Under the pieces are notes generated by a model. That model made no database searches, was not told where the DNA came from, and saw nothing but the letters and a program-made list of their open reading frames with translations. The translations under genes were made by a program, and so were the position numbers. From positions 1 to 64,000 of the forward strand of contig CAWDEY010000009.1 in the NCBI GenBank assembly GCA_963801505.1: 64,000 nucleotides of DNA. Direction: 5' to 3'. This DNA comes from JAOUFP01 sp963801505. Its GTDB lineage: Bacteria; Nitrospirota; Thermodesulfovibrionia; Thermodesulfovibrionales; UBA6898. Below are positions 35,263 to 44,564 of this stretch, piece after piece (the stretch's first letter is position 1; the number at the start of each line of letters is the position of its first letter).

Positions 35263-36393
35263 ATGCAGATTAAATTTGTTGATTTACGGGCGCAGTACGA
35301 TTCTATAAAAAATGAGATTGATCAGGCGTTTCACAATGTTATGCAGGATTCCGCATTTATAGGAGGCAAATATTTAAAATTGTTCGAAGAAAATTTTGCT
35401 GATTATATAGGCGTAAAACACTGCATAGGTGTCGGTAATGGCACTGATGCTCTCTTTATTGCGCTAAAAACAGCTGCTATTAAGGGAGGAGATGAGGTTA
35501 TAACCGCGGCCAATAGTTTTATCGCTACTTCGGAAGCTATTACGATGACCGGCGCAAGAGTGGTCTTTGTAGATTGCAGCAAAGAGACTTACAACATTGA
35601 TATTAAGAAGATTGAAAAGGCCATTACGAAAAAGACAAAGGCTATTATACCTGTTCACTTGTACGGACAGCCTGCGGATATGGACGGGATATTGGAGATT
35701 GCCAGAGAATATAATCTTATTGTAATCGAAGACGCAGCCCAGGCCCATGGCGCTCAATATATGGGTAGAAATATTGGAACTTTTGGGGATTGTGCTTGTT
35801 TTAGTTTTTTCCCGGGTAAAAACCTTGGGGCCTACGGTGACGCAGGTGCAATTGTGACAAATAATGATGAATCGGCAAAGAGAATAAGGATGTTTGCCAA
35901 CCACGGCAGGAAAGAGAAATATCATCATGAATTTGAAGGGGTAAACAGCCGTCTCGATGGTTTGCAGGCCGCAATCCTTGATGTCAAATTGAAGCATCTT
36001 GCGGAATGGACAGAACGTCGCAGGGCAATAGCAGAGATGTATAGTGAAAGGTTGAATGATATTGTAATTACACCAGAGGGATTAAAAGATGGGAGACATG
36101 TTTTTCATCTTTATGTAATACGTGTAAGAGATAGAGAGAAAATTATTAAATATTTGGATGAGAAAGGTATTTCTACGGGCATTCATTATCCTATACCATT
36201 ACCATATCTTACAGCATACGGATACTTAGGACATAAACCAGAAGATTTTCCAGTTGCCTATTCGATAAAAGATGAAATATTGAGCCTTCCTATACATGGA
36301 GAAATGACAGATGAGCAGGTTGAATATGTAATAGAGAATTTAAGGGAAGCATTACTTGAAAGGAAAGAAGAGTATGAATGGATTAGCGGATAA
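35263..36393 (+). CDS. DegT/DnrJ/EryC1 aminotransferase, WbpE/WlbC-like (third)
   Basis: 376 residues: IKFVDLRAQYDSIKNEID, CIGVGNGTDALFIALK, DEVITAANSFIATSEAI, VIEDAAQAHGAQYMG and FSFFPGKNLGAYGDAGA with the PLP Lys. It is followed with overlap by WbpB-like and WbpD-like genes. In the Pseudomonas/Bordetella pathway WbpE transaminates the 3-keto sugar made by WbpB, and WbpD acetylates the product, forming UDP-2,3-diacetamido-2,3-dideoxy-glucuronate. GGAG lies nine bases before the ATG. Assignment leans on the cassette. Confidence 0.9.
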   Translation: MQIKFVDLRAQYDSIKNEIDQAFHNVMQDSAFIGGKYLKLFEENFADYIGVKHCIGVGNGTDALFIALKTAAIKGGDEVITAANSFIATSEAITMTGARVVFVDCSKETYNIDIKKIEKAITKKTKAIIPVHLYGQPADMDGILEIAREYNLIVIEDAAQAHGAQYMGRNIGTFGDCACFSFFPGKNLGAYGDAGAIVTNNDESAKRIRMFANHGRKEKYHHEFEGVNSRLDGLQAAILDVKLKHLAEWTERRRAIAEMYSERLNDIVITPEGLKDGRHVFHLYVIRVRDREKIIKYLDEKGISTGIHYPIPLPYLTAYGYLGHKPEDFPVAYSIKDEILSLPIHGEMTDEQVEYVIENLREALLERKEEYEWISG

Positions 36394-37453
36394 GAAAATC
36401 AGGTTTGCCTTAATCGGTTGTGGGGCAATAGCCAACAAACACGTAGCGGCTATTAAAAAACTCCGTGAAGCAGAAGTGGTCGGTGCCTATGACATCAATC
36501 CTCAGGCAACGAGCAGCCTAGGTGAAAAGTATCAGATTCCGGCATTCACGAATGTTGAAGAGATGGTAGAAAAAACAGAGCCGCAGGTTTTAAATATCCT
36601 GACCCCATCAGGTGTTCATGCCGAAAACATCCTGAATTTAATCCGCTTCAACAGACATTTTGTTGTAGAAAAGCCCTTGGCCCTCAGAATTGAGGAAATT
36701 GATAAGATACTGGAAGAATGTGACAAAAGAGGAATCAAAATATTTGTGGTTCAGCAAAATCGGTTTAATCCACCGATCAGAAAACTCAAAAGTGCCTTAC
36801 AGCAAGGGCGCTTTGGTAAACTTGTGATGGGTACCGTCAGGGTTAGGTGGTGTAGAGAGCAGAGTTATTATAATCAAAAATCATGGCGTGGTACATGGGC
36901 ATTTGATGGAGGTGTATTAACAAATCAGGCAAGTCATCATATAGACATGCTCATATGGATGATGGGTGAGGTTGAAAGTGTGATGTCCAAAACTGCGACT
37001 CGCCTTGTCAATATCGAAGCAGAAGATACGGGTGTTGCAATTCTAAAGTTTAAAAATGGGGCACTGGGTGTCATCGAGGCAACTACGGCAACAAGACCAA
37101 AAGATTTAGAAGGATCTATAAGTATACTTGGCGAAAGAGGGTCCGTTGAGATTGGTGGTTTTTTCATGAATGAATTGAAAGTCTGGAATTTTAGCGAGCC
37201 TGATGAAATGGATAATGATATCTGGGAGAAGTTTGCAAAAGTTCCGGCTGAGCTGGCATGGAACCATACTGAGTTTTTTAAAGATGTTGTACATAGCCTG
37301 AACAGCGGCAAAAGAGGCCTGGTTGATGGGTTAGAAAGTCGGAAGTCTGTGGAGTTGATAAATGCCATCTATGAATCATCGGAAACAGGAATGGATATTT
37401 TTCTCAGGTTTGCCCCAAAAAAATGCCGTCTTGGAGCAAGAAATGATAAGTAA
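36374..37453 (+). CDS. Gfo/Idh/MocA oxidoreductase, WbpB/WlbA-like
   Basis: About 359 residues from ATG 36374, which overlaps the end of the aminotransferase gene by 20 bases. RFALIGCGAIANKHVAAI is the NAD-binding start, LNILTPSGVHAENIL and VVEKPLALRIEEID carry the EKP motif, and WRGTWAFDGGVLTNQASHHIDML holds the catalytic Lys/His region typical of WlbA. It would oxidise the 3-OH of UDP-GlcNAcA. The product feeds the adjacent aminotransferase. The 6-dehydrogenase WbpA that makes UDP-GlcNAcA is not in the window. Confidence 0.9.
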   Translation: MNGLADKKIRFALIGCGAIANKHVAAIKKLREAEVVGAYDINPQATSSLGEKYQIPAFTNVEEMVEKTEPQVLNILTPSGVHAENILNLIRFNRHFVVEKPLALRIEEIDKILEECDKRGIKIFVVQQNRFNPPIRKLKSALQQGRFGKLVMGTVRVRWCREQSYYNQKSWRGTWAFDGGVLTNQASHHIDMLIWMMGEVESVMSKTATRLVNIEAEDTGVAILKFKNGALGVIEATTATRPKDLEGSISILGERGSVEIGGFFMNELKVWNFSEPDEMDNDIWEKFAKVPAELAWNHTEFFKDVVHSLNSGKRGLVDGLESRKSVELINAIYESSETGMDIFLRFAPKKCRLGARNDK

Positions 37454-38066
37454 AACCGCAATCATTCATCCTAATGTAAGACTTGGAAGAAATTGTGTAG
37501 TAGAAGATTTTGTTATAATTGGAACCCCGCCAAAAGGATATAAAGCTCATGACCTTGAAACAATAATCGGCGACAATGCAATAATAAGGTCACATACGGT
37601 AATATATGGGGGTAACAAAATAGGCAGCAACTTCCAGACCGGCAACAAAGCCAATATTAGAGAACTCAATGAAATAGGGGACAATGTGAGCATCGGGACA
37701 CTTTCAGTTGTTGAGCACCATGTAAAAATAGGGAATGGGGTCAGGATTCATACCCAGGTTTTTATCCCGGAATTTACAGTTTTGGAGAACGAATGCTGGA
37801 TAGGGCCCAATGTGGTAATTACTAATGCGAAGTATCCAAGGGCCCCAAATGTTAAAGATGAACTGAAAGGGGCTTATGTCAAAAAGAGGGCAATTGTAGG
37901 TGCAAATAGTACCTTGCTACCCGGTATAACTATTGGTGAAGATGCTTTAGTTGGGGCTGGCTCTGTTGTGACAAAAAGTGTTTTAAAAGGATATGTGGTG
38001 GCAGGAAACCCTGCAGTTGAAATAAACAAGATCAATAAACTTCCATATAAATTTAAGAAGGAATAA
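37443..38066 (+). CDS. Hexapeptide-repeat N-acetyltransferase, WbpD/WlbB-like
   Basis: I take ATG 37443 (MISKTAIIHPNVRLGRNCVV), overlapping the oxidoreductase stop by 11 bases. The 207-residue protein is one long left-handed beta helix: VEDFVIIGTPPKGYKAHDLE, TIIGDNAIIRSHTVIYGGNKIG, NVSIGTLSVVEHHVKIG, CWIGPNVVITNAKYPRAP and RAIVGANSTLLPGITIGEDALVGAGSVV. These are close to WlbB-type acetyltransferases that acetylate the 3-amino group in the diacetamido-uronate pathway. Last gene of the overlapping cassette. Confidence 0.9.
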   Translation: MISKTAIIHPNVRLGRNCVVEDFVIIGTPPKGYKAHDLETIIGDNAIIRSHTVIYGGNKIGSNFQTGNKANIRELNEIGDNVSIGTLSVVEHHVKIGNGVRIHTQVFIPEFTVLENECWIGPNVVITNAKYPRAPNVKDELKGAYVKKRAIVGANSTLLPGITIGEDALVGAGSVVTKSVLKGYVVAGNPAVEINKINKLPYKFKKE

Positions 38067-38236
38067 TTTATTTAAGTTTTTTAAATGACCTGAGAATGGG
38101 ACAAACCAGGAAATGCTGTGGACAGGTTTTTTTATGAAGACAAACTTTTGGCGATAATCATCATGGAGTTCACCCGGGTTAGTAGACACCATTTAGGTAA
38201 AATTGGAAGTAAAGGAGGGCTGGAGAGATAAAGATC

Positions 38237-38641
38237 ATGAAGGAAGATATTGAGAGGATCGAACACGCAAATAAGCTTCTTGCAATAATTGTGCGCTCGG
38301 ATTATCGCAAGAGCGGCATTGAGTTTTTCACGCCGGATGATTTTTCGCAGCAACTCGCCTATATGAACCGGCCTGCAGGATATAAAATTGCCCCTCATAT
38401 CCACAATAAAGTCCAACGCGAGGTTTTTTACACCCAGGAGGTTTTATTCATCAAAAGAGGCAAGATAAAGATCGAGTTCTATGATAACGACCGAAACCTC
38501 ATCGATACTTGCATCCTTGAAACAGGTGATGTAATCCTTCTGGCCTCCGGCGGTCACGGGTTTGAGATGCTCGAACCAACAGAAATGCTCGAGGTCAAAC
38601 AGGGGCCTTATGCAGGCGAACATGATAAGACCAGGTTCTGA
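38237..38641 (+). CDS. Cupin-fold protein of glycan loci
   Basis: 134 residues with a cupin pattern: PAGYKIAPHIHNKVQREVFY (HxH and the Glu), then LFIKRGKIKIEFYDNDR and TGDVILLASGGHGFEMLE with a late His. Small cupins next to DegT genes are often sugar-nucleotide isomerases or epimerase-like, but the sequence does not decide. Its stop lies 7 bases before the next DegT start, so they are coupled. The 170-bp gap upstream contains no gene that I can support. Confidence 0.75.
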   Translation: MKEDIERIEHANKLLAIIVRSDYRKSGIEFFTPDDFSQQLAYMNRPAGYKIAPHIHNKVQREVFYTQEVLFIKRGKIKIEFYDNDRNLIDTCILETGDVILLASGGHGFEMLEPTEMLEVKQGPYAGEHDKTRF

Positions 38642-38648
38642 GAGACGG

Positions 38649-39803
38649 ATGATTTTTGATGCCATTCCTGTCAACGAACCATTGCTGGATGGGAATGAGA
38701 AAAGGTATCTCCTTGAATGCATAGATACCGGCTGGATATCCTCAGAAGGTCCTTTTATCAAGCAATTTGAGGAAAAGTTTGCTGCAAGGATGGGAAGAAA
38801 ATATGGCATTGCTGTAGCGAACGGCTCAGTTGCATTGGATACTGCTGTTACCGCAATAGGTATTAAACATGGTGATGAAGTCATTATGCCAACTTTTACC
38901 ATAATCTCCCCTGCGGCATCTGTTGTGAGGGCAGGGGGTATTCCTGTTCTGGTTGATAGTAATCCGGTTACCTGGAATATGGACATTAAGCAGCTTGAGG
39001 CCAAGGTCAAGGACGAGGTTGAGGTCAAAGGGAATAAAAATCTAAAGGCAATTATGGTTGTCCACATATATGGGCTACCAGTGAATATGCGTCCTGTTTT
39101 GGAATTGGCAAAAAAATATAATCTTAAGATTATAGAAGATGCCGCTGAGATGCACGGACAGACCTGTTACGGAAATCCGTGCGGCAGTTTCGGCGACATC
39201 AGTATTTTCAGCTTTTATCCGAACAAAAATATAACAACCGGGGAAGGAGGTATGGTAGTCACTGATGACGAAGCCCTGGCTGAGAGATGCCGTTCCCTGA
39301 GAAATCTCTGTTTTCAGCCGCAAAAAAGATTTGTCCATGAAGAGTTGGGATGGAATTTCCGGATGACGAATCTGCAGGCGGCCCTTGGCTTGGCTCAATT
39401 AGAACGCCTAGATGAATTTGTTTCGCGCAAGCGCAGAATGGGACTACGTTATACCGATCTTTTGCGGCATATTGAAGGTTTGGAGTTGATGCCTGAAAAA
39501 ACAGATTATGCTGATAATATTTATTGGGTCTATGGATTAGTGCTGAAAGATGAAGTGCTGTTTGACGCAAGAGAGGCCATGCAACGTCTTTCAGTCGAAG
39601 GAATCGGCAGCCGTCCTTTTTTCTGGCCGATGCATGAGCAGCCAGTATTTAAGAAAATGGGGCTTTTTACAAACGAAAGATATCCCGTTGCGGAGAGATT
39701 TGCAAGAAGAGGATTTTATGTCCCGAGCGGGTTGGCCTTAACTGATGAGCAGATGGAAAGAGTAGCGGCAACAGTGCAAAGGATAATGCGGAAGAAGATC
39801 TAA
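38649..39803 (+). CDS. DegT/DnrJ/EryC1 aminotransferase, perosamine-synthase-like (fourth)
   Basis: I start at ATG 38649 (MIFDAIPVNEPLLDGNEKRYL), which follows the cupin stop; the frame extends upstream through the cupin gene without homology. PLLDGNEK-YL-ECIDTGWISSEG, GIAVANGSVALDTAVTAI, DEVIMPTFTIISPAASV, IIEDAAEMHGQTCYG and FSFYPNKNITTGEGGM are typical of PerA-like GDP-perosamine synthases (Lys Schiff base in NKN). About 384 residues. The substrate is probably a 4-keto-6-deoxy sugar, supplied by a 4,6-dehydratase such as the one at 24400-25383. Confidence 0.88.
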   Translation: MIFDAIPVNEPLLDGNEKRYLLECIDTGWISSEGPFIKQFEEKFAARMGRKYGIAVANGSVALDTAVTAIGIKHGDEVIMPTFTIISPAASVVRAGGIPVLVDSNPVTWNMDIKQLEAKVKDEVEVKGNKNLKAIMVVHIYGLPVNMRPVLELAKKYNLKIIEDAAEMHGQTCYGNPCGSFGDISIFSFYPNKNITTGEGGMVVTDDEALAERCRSLRNLCFQPQKRFVHEELGWNFRMTNLQAALGLAQLERLDEFVSRKRRMGLRYTDLLRHIEGLELMPEKTDYADNIYWVYGLVLKDEVLFDAREAMQRLSVEGIGSRPFFWPMHEQPVFKKMGLFTNERYPVAERFARRGFYVPSGLALTDEQMERVAATVQRIMRKKI

Positions 39804-39840
39804 TCGAATTTCAATTTTCAACGAGGTTTAACGAGGATTT

Positions 39841-40608
39841 ATGACAGTTTTCGGATCATATTCAAAATACTACAATCTGCTCTATAAAGATAAGGATTAT
39901 GCAGGAGAGACTGAATATGTTCATGCGCTAATTCAGAAATATCACCCTCGGTCAAAGAACATTCTTGATCTCGGATGCGGTACGGGAAGACACGATTTTC
40001 TTCTTGCGCAAAATGGGTATTCCGTGACAGGAGTTGATATGTCGGAGGAGATGCTCGCTGTCGCTAACTCTCAACTCTCAACTCTCAGCTCTCAACCTTC
40101 AACTATTCGCTTTATTAAAGGTGACATCTGTACTGTCAGGATGGACCTGGAATTCGATGCAGTTCTCTCACTTTTTCATGTTATGAGTTATCAAATAACC
40201 AATGAACTGCTCCGCAACGCTATCAGCAATTCATACAGGCATCTTAAGAGCGGGGGAATATTTATCTTTGATTTCTGGTACGGCCCCGCTGTTTTGACAG
40301 ATATACCTACGGTCAGGGTAAAGAGGCTGGAAGATGAAGACCTGTCGATATATAGAATAGCGACACCAGTTATGCATATGAATGAAAGTATTGTCGATGT
40401 AAACTATGAAGTGCTTATCGAATACAAAGAGACGAAAACTCTCGATAAATTAAAGGAAACCCATAGGATGAGGTATTTTTTTCTGCCTGAACTGGAATTC
40501 ATGTTAAAAAGTGAGGGGTTCCGTATTATTGCGGATCTTGCTTGGATGCGTTTAGATAAAAAGCTTAGCTCCGACAGTTGGAATGGCGTTTTGATTGCGA
40601 GGAAATGA
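39841..40608 (+). CDS. Class I SAM-dependent methyltransferase with heptamer insertion
   Basis: 255 residues: KNILDLGCGTGRHDFLLAQNG (motif I), YSVTGVDMSEEMLAVA, FDAVLSLFHVMSYQ and GGIFIFDFWYGPAV. Between the second and third beta strands, directly after EEMLAVA, the sequence has NSQLSTLSSQPST encoded by a 7-bp repeat array (40066-40107), and then resumes with IRFIKGDI. The frame is kept. The insertion sits at the surface loop next to the SAM adenine site. Intact otherwise; substrate unknown. Confidence 0.88.
   Translation: MTVFGSYSKYYNLLYKDKDYAGETEYVHALIQKYHPRSKNILDLGCGTGRHDFLLAQNGYSVTGVDMSEEMLAVANSQLSTLSSQPSTIRFIKGDICTVRMDLEFDAVLSLFHVMSYQITNELLRNAISNSYRHLKSGGIFIFDFWYGPAVLTDIPTVRVKRLEDEDLSIYRIATPVMHMNESIVDVNYEVLIEYKETKTLDKLKETHRMRYFFLPELEFMLKSEGFRIIADLAWMRLDKKLSSDSWNGVLIARK
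40066..40107 (+). repeat. Heptanucleotide array in a methyltransferase gene (AACTCTC x3, AGCTCTC, AACCTTC, AACTATT)
   Basis: Six consecutive 7-bp units (42 bp, so frame-neutral) encode NSQLSTLSSQPST. The heptamer is close to those in wzt (14810-15011). Confidence 0.92.
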
Positions 40609-40723
40609 CTTTTTTTATATTTACATGTTAGTGGTGATTTTGTGTGAAAAAGGCTTATTAGTTTCGCCTTAAAACATGCTTTAATACTTAAATGACTTGG
40701 CATACTGCACATTTTAATTGTCC

Positions 40724-41923
40724 ATGAAAAAGAACATAGGCATAGTATTATGGGCCCACCCTTATTACGGGGGAGTATTCCAATATAGCCTGTCGATTAT
40801 TAATGCCATGGCTGATTTGGATCGCGATCTTTATGACATTACTATATTTTATCGTCATAAAGCCTGGCGTAATTACATGCACGCGGTAAACGGAAACAGA
40901 TTTACCTGGGTCCGCTATCATGCGAATATTCCACTCATCGTTCTCGGCATGACTTGTAAAGTTGCTGAAAAACACAGATTGCTGCTTCAGCTCACTCGAC
41001 TCCTTCATCCTCTATACTACATGGCGAAATCACGCAAGATCGACTTGATGGTATATCCTGCGCCCATAGCAATTTCCTTTGAGATAGGAATTCCATATAT
41101 TATCGCGGTGCATGATCTGCAGCACCGCTTACATCCTGAATTCCCTGAGGTATCAGCATATGGAGAATGGAGCAGAAGAGAATATCTTTTCAGAAATTGC
41201 AGCCGGCGTGCTGCTGCTGTTCTTGTTGAATCAGAAACTGGCAAAAACGATGTGCTGCGTTTTTATGAAGTAAAAAAAGATAATGTCCATAGCCTTCCTT
41301 ATGTCGCCCCTTTTTATTTGACGAATACAAAAGGGAGTGACGTTGTCAAAAAATATGGTCTACCAGTGAGGTATGTATTTTATCCAGCACAGTTCTGGAC
41401 GCATAAAAATCATGTAAAGCTCATTGAGGCGTTAGCCCTTATAAAAAATGGCAAAGGCATTGAAATTCCTATTGTCCTTGTTGGAACAAAAAGGAACGCT
41501 TACCATAAGACAATGAAAAGGGTCGCAGAGCTTGGGATTGACAAACAGATTATTTATCTGGGTTATGTATCTGATGAAGATATGGTTGGGTTATATCAAA
41601 AAGCGCAGGCCCTTGTCATGCCGACTTTTTTCGGCCCATCGAATATCCCTCAGCTTGAGGCATTTCTATTTGGATGCCCTGTAATAACCTCAGATGTTCC
41701 CGGTATCGATGAGCAGGTTGGAGATGCAGCAATTCTCGTTAATCCAGGTTCTGTAGAGAGCATTGCAGATGCGATAGAGAGAATATGGAACAATGAGGAA
41801 CTCAGACAGGACCTTATTCGAAAGGGACATGAACGTATAGCGTCCTGGACCCCAGAGCACTTCTTCATGGCGTTTCAAACAATATTTTTAAAAACATTAG
41901 ATCATTTAGCTTCCTGCCCCTAA
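40724..41923 (+). CDS. Glycosyltransferase family 4 (GT-B)
   Basis: About 399 residues from ATG 40724. GIVLWAHPYYGGVFQYSLSII is the Gly-rich acceptor-side loop; IPYIIAVHDLQHRLHPEFPE and the first-domain Ser/Glu follow. RYVFYPAQFWTHKNHVKLIEAL and PIVLVGTKRNAYHKTM start the donor domain; IIYLGYVSDEDMVGLYQKAQALVMPTFFGPSNIPQLEAFLFGCPVITSDVPG holds the donor-binding motif. Mannosyltransferase-like by general resemblance. Intact; 115 bases separate it from the upstream gene. Confidence 0.92.
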   Translation: MKKNIGIVLWAHPYYGGVFQYSLSIINAMADLDRDLYDITIFYRHKAWRNYMHAVNGNRFTWVRYHANIPLIVLGMTCKVAEKHRLLLQLTRLLHPLYYMAKSRKIDLMVYPAPIAISFEIGIPYIIAVHDLQHRLHPEFPEVSAYGEWSRREYLFRNCSRRAAAVLVESETGKNDVLRFYEVKKDNVHSLPYVAPFYLTNTKGSDVVKKYGLPVRYVFYPAQFWTHKNHVKLIEALALIKNGKGIEIPIVLVGTKRNAYHKTMKRVAELGIDKQIIYLGYVSDEDMVGLYQKAQALVMPTFFGPSNIPQLEAFLFGCPVITSDVPGIDEQVGDAAILVNPGSVESIADAIERIWNNEELRQDLIRKGHERIASWTPEHFFMAFQTIFLKTLDHLASCP

Positions 41924-41995
41924 AGCATCTTTGCATGCACACTCCTTCGTATTGACGGAGGGAAAGTAGAGACTTTGCATCAGTCAGGAGGCTTC

Positions 41996-42758
41996 TCACA
42001 GGAATCTATACAATAGGCTCAGGGTCTTATAATGAAGATAATGTCTGAGTATGGGGTACTTGCCTTGTGAAGTAGCGTGTCTTTTTGCGGTAAGGTATGT
42101 TTCATAGGCTGCCTTTTTAAAATCTCTGCTATTTTTGGATTCGCCATGCCACCTGAAATTAGCCAGAAATTTGTTTATGTAACAGGGCTCATATTTTTTG
42201 CCGATTCTTAGCCAATAGTCATAATCCATTGAGTATTCGCAGGTTAGAGTCGAGAGGTCCGATTTCCCTGAAAACTTCTTTTGTGAAAAATGCAGCCGGC
42301 TGTGAAATAAAATCTTTTGAAAGCAATCGCCGGAATGAATATCGCCTGCTTTCCATCATTTTGTATCTTGTAATGGACTTACGTATTTCCTTGTCATCTT
42401 CATTTATAATCCTGCAGTCGCCGAAACACCATTTGAATTTTAATTTTTCATAGCTTTGCGCGACTTCGGCCAAAGCATCCGGTTCGTAAGTGTCATCTGA
42501 ATTTAACCACGCCAGGAGGTCTCCCGAGGCCATATTAAAACCCTTGTTAATAGCATCCGATTGCCCCCGGTCCTTCTCTGAGACCCACATCAGACTATTT
42601 TTGTATTTCTGAATAATGTCTAAGGTATTGTCTGTAGAGCCGCCATCAATGATTATATATTCCAGGTCAAATTTTCCTCTTTGATTTAAAACACTCAAAA
42701 TAGTCCGTTCTATATATTTGTCCTGATTAAAAGAAGGAGTGATGATGGATATCTTCAC
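41996..42758 (-). pseudogene. Family 2 glycosyltransferase, one frameshift
   Basis: Minus-strand gene. MKISIITPSFNQDKYIERTI, LEYIIIDGGSTDNTLDIIQ and GDLLAWLNSDDTYEPDAL form the GT2 domain; FISQPAAFFTKEVFREIGPLD follows. At 42230 an extra A (CGAATAC for an expected CGATAC) ends the frame; the next frame continues as YSMDYDYWLRIGKKYEP to 41996. MDYDYWLR is the expected conserved C-terminal motif. It is a relative of the GT2 at 23274-24166. It is convergent with the GT4 gene and follows the radical SAM gene on the same strand. Confidence 0.85.
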
Positions 42759-42834
42759 AGGTTTTGCTCCTGAATTGCCAAATCAGGACATGAATTTGAA
42801 AATTTGAAAATATGCCTGGAGTTTGTTCCAATCT

Positions 42835-44250
42835 TCAAGATACAATCTCCTTCAAAAATGCTGCAAAGCCCTTTAAATAATAAGGCAGGCTTCCGGGGTT
42901 TTCTATCACCCTTTTCATGTAATTGAGCATTATGCGGGGTCTGAGATAGAACCTTCTTAGCATCTCTTTTGAGTATCCCCTGAGGTCATCTTTTGTCAGA
43001 CCTTTTGGAACGAATACAACATCCAGTTCATTCATTTTTGCCCAGTTGTCCTCAAATTCTCCATACTGTGAGGCAATATCATGCAGTTTACTTCCCGGAA
43101 ATGGGGTCATCATGCTAACACTTATGTCATCAAGGGGAATACGCAAGGCAAACCCAATAGTCTTTTTAATTGTCTCCTGGTTGTCGGTAGGATGTCCTAA
43201 AATAAAAAAGCCCTTTGAAAGCAGACCTGCTTCTTTCGTCCATTTTACAGCCTGTTCAATCTTATCGAGTGTAATATTCTTTCCTATGAACTTCATTACC
43301 TCCGGATCACCTGTCTCAATGCCAAAACTTATGCTCCAGCAACCTGCCTTTTTCATCAAACCCAGAATCTCAGGTGTTACGGCATCCGCCCTTCCCAGAC
43401 ATGACCAGCTTATCTTGATACCGCGCTTAATTATCCCCTCGCATACTTCAACAAGCCTGCTTTTGAAGGTCACGAAGGTGTCGTCTTCAATCAATATCTC
43501 CCTGATGCCGAATCTATTGTAAAGGTGTTCTATCAGTTCAAGTATATATTCAGCGCTGTGTCCACGGCATTTATTACCAAATACGGAACGATCACAAAAG
43601 ATGCATTTATTGGGACAACCGCGGTTTGTAACTATGTAAGCGGCAGGGAGTCGTTTGAAACGAAATGGCGGTGGATGATATTTACCCGGGAAATCTGCAA
43701 GAAGGTCCCAGGCAGGGAAGGGAAGTTCGTCCAGGTCATCCAAAAATTTTCTGGGAACAGTCCTTATAATACTATCTTCTTGACGAAAAATAATGCCCGG
43801 GATACCGGAGATTGCCTTCCCCTGTTTAAGTGCATTTATCAGCTCCCTTATTGTTTCCTCGCCCTCGCCTATGACCCCGAAATCGAAGGATTTGAAAAGT
43901 CCCATTGTTTCTTCAGGGATGGCAGTAAGATGCGGGCCTCCAACGATGATCTTAATTTTATCATTGTTTTTTTTGATTTCATCTGCAAGGTTAGAGGCAT
44001 TAAATATTGAGAGTGTGGTAGCGGATATCCCGACAAACTCAGGGTTGACTGCGATTATCTCGTCAAGAAGTTCTCTCAAAGAAAGCCCCAAAGATGACGC
44101 CTCTATAACAGACACTGCGCAGCCTTCTCTTCTGAGAACAGCCGCAAGGTAAAGTATTCCAAGTGACGGAAGTGTATTGGCTGCCCCTGATAACTTGCCG
44201 TATCTTTCTTTAAGTGTAACAGGAGGTGTAATAAAGACGACTTTCGTCAT
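42835..44250 (-). CDS. B12-binding-type radical SAM protein
   Basis: 471 residues. The N-terminal ~140 have the B12-binding fold order (SLGILYLAAVLRREGCAVSVIEA, GISATTLSIFNASNLADEIK, IIVGGPHLTAIPEET), but the usual DxHxxG cobalamin ligand motif is not seen. The radical SAM core follows with CPNKCIFCD (CxxxCxxC), ILIEDDTFVTFKSR and WSISFGIETGDPEVM. The C-terminal ~130 residues are helical. Members modify lipids, sugars or natural products by methylation or rearrangement. Lying among glycosyltransferase genes it may act on the glycan or its lipid carrier; the reaction cannot be predicted. Confidence 0.87.
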   Translation of the reverse strand: MTKVVFITPPVTLKERYGKLSGAANTLPSLGILYLAAVLRREGCAVSVIEASSLGLSLRELLDEIIAVNPEFVGISATTLSIFNASNLADEIKKNNDKIKIIVGGPHLTAIPEETMGLFKSFDFGVIGEGEETIRELINALKQGKAISGIPGIIFRQEDSIIRTVPRKFLDDLDELPFPAWDLLADFPGKYHPPPFRFKRLPAAYIVTNRGCPNKCIFCDRSVFGNKCRGHSAEYILELIEHLYNRFGIREILIEDDTFVTFKSRLVEVCEGIIKRGIKISWSCLGRADAVTPEILGLMKKAGCWSISFGIETGDPEVMKFIGKNITLDKIEQAVKWTKEAGLLSKGFFILGHPTDNQETIKKTIGFALRIPLDDISVSMMTPFPGSKLHDIASQYGEFEDNWAKMNELDVVFVPKGLTKDDLRGYSKEMLRRFYLRPRIMLNYMKRVIENPGSLPYYLKGFAAFLKEIVS

Positions 44251-44564
44251 TATTTATTTTGACTTGGACTTGTCTGTAAATTTTGTTTTTTTCATTGAAA
44301 TCCCTTTTTTTGGCCTTTTGTAATAGTATGATAGGTTTTAAAATTTTACCTGTCAAGCGCAGGGACCCATGTATATGATAAATGGTTTGCATCGTATAAA
44401 TTATTATGGGCTGGGCAGTCTTTTATTTCCTGATTGCGGTCATTTCACGGTCCGGGAGTAATTCTGATTATTCGGAGACGTAACAAAAGAATTCAGGAAA
44501 AATGTGATGATTCTGGTATATTTATAGCATGAGAAAAACCTGCAAAGGTCCTGGCATTTGAGCC
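44251..44564. other. Divergent intergenic region
   Basis: 314 bases between the minus-strand radical SAM gene and the plus-strand glycosyltransferase. AT-rich. The stretch TCTGGTATATTTATAG near 44512 could be an extended -10 for the plus-strand genes. No coding signal or repeat seen. Confidence 0.4.

Noticed and set aside
37362..37442. N-terminal extension of the WbpD-like frame
   Set aside because: It overlaps the end of the WbpB-like gene in another frame and has no acetyltransferase homology; ATG 37443 fits the family.
38160..38215. Possible insertion-sequence end (GGGTTAGTAGACACC)
   Set aside because: It recalls ends of some IS3-type elements, but no second end, transposase or target duplication is visible.
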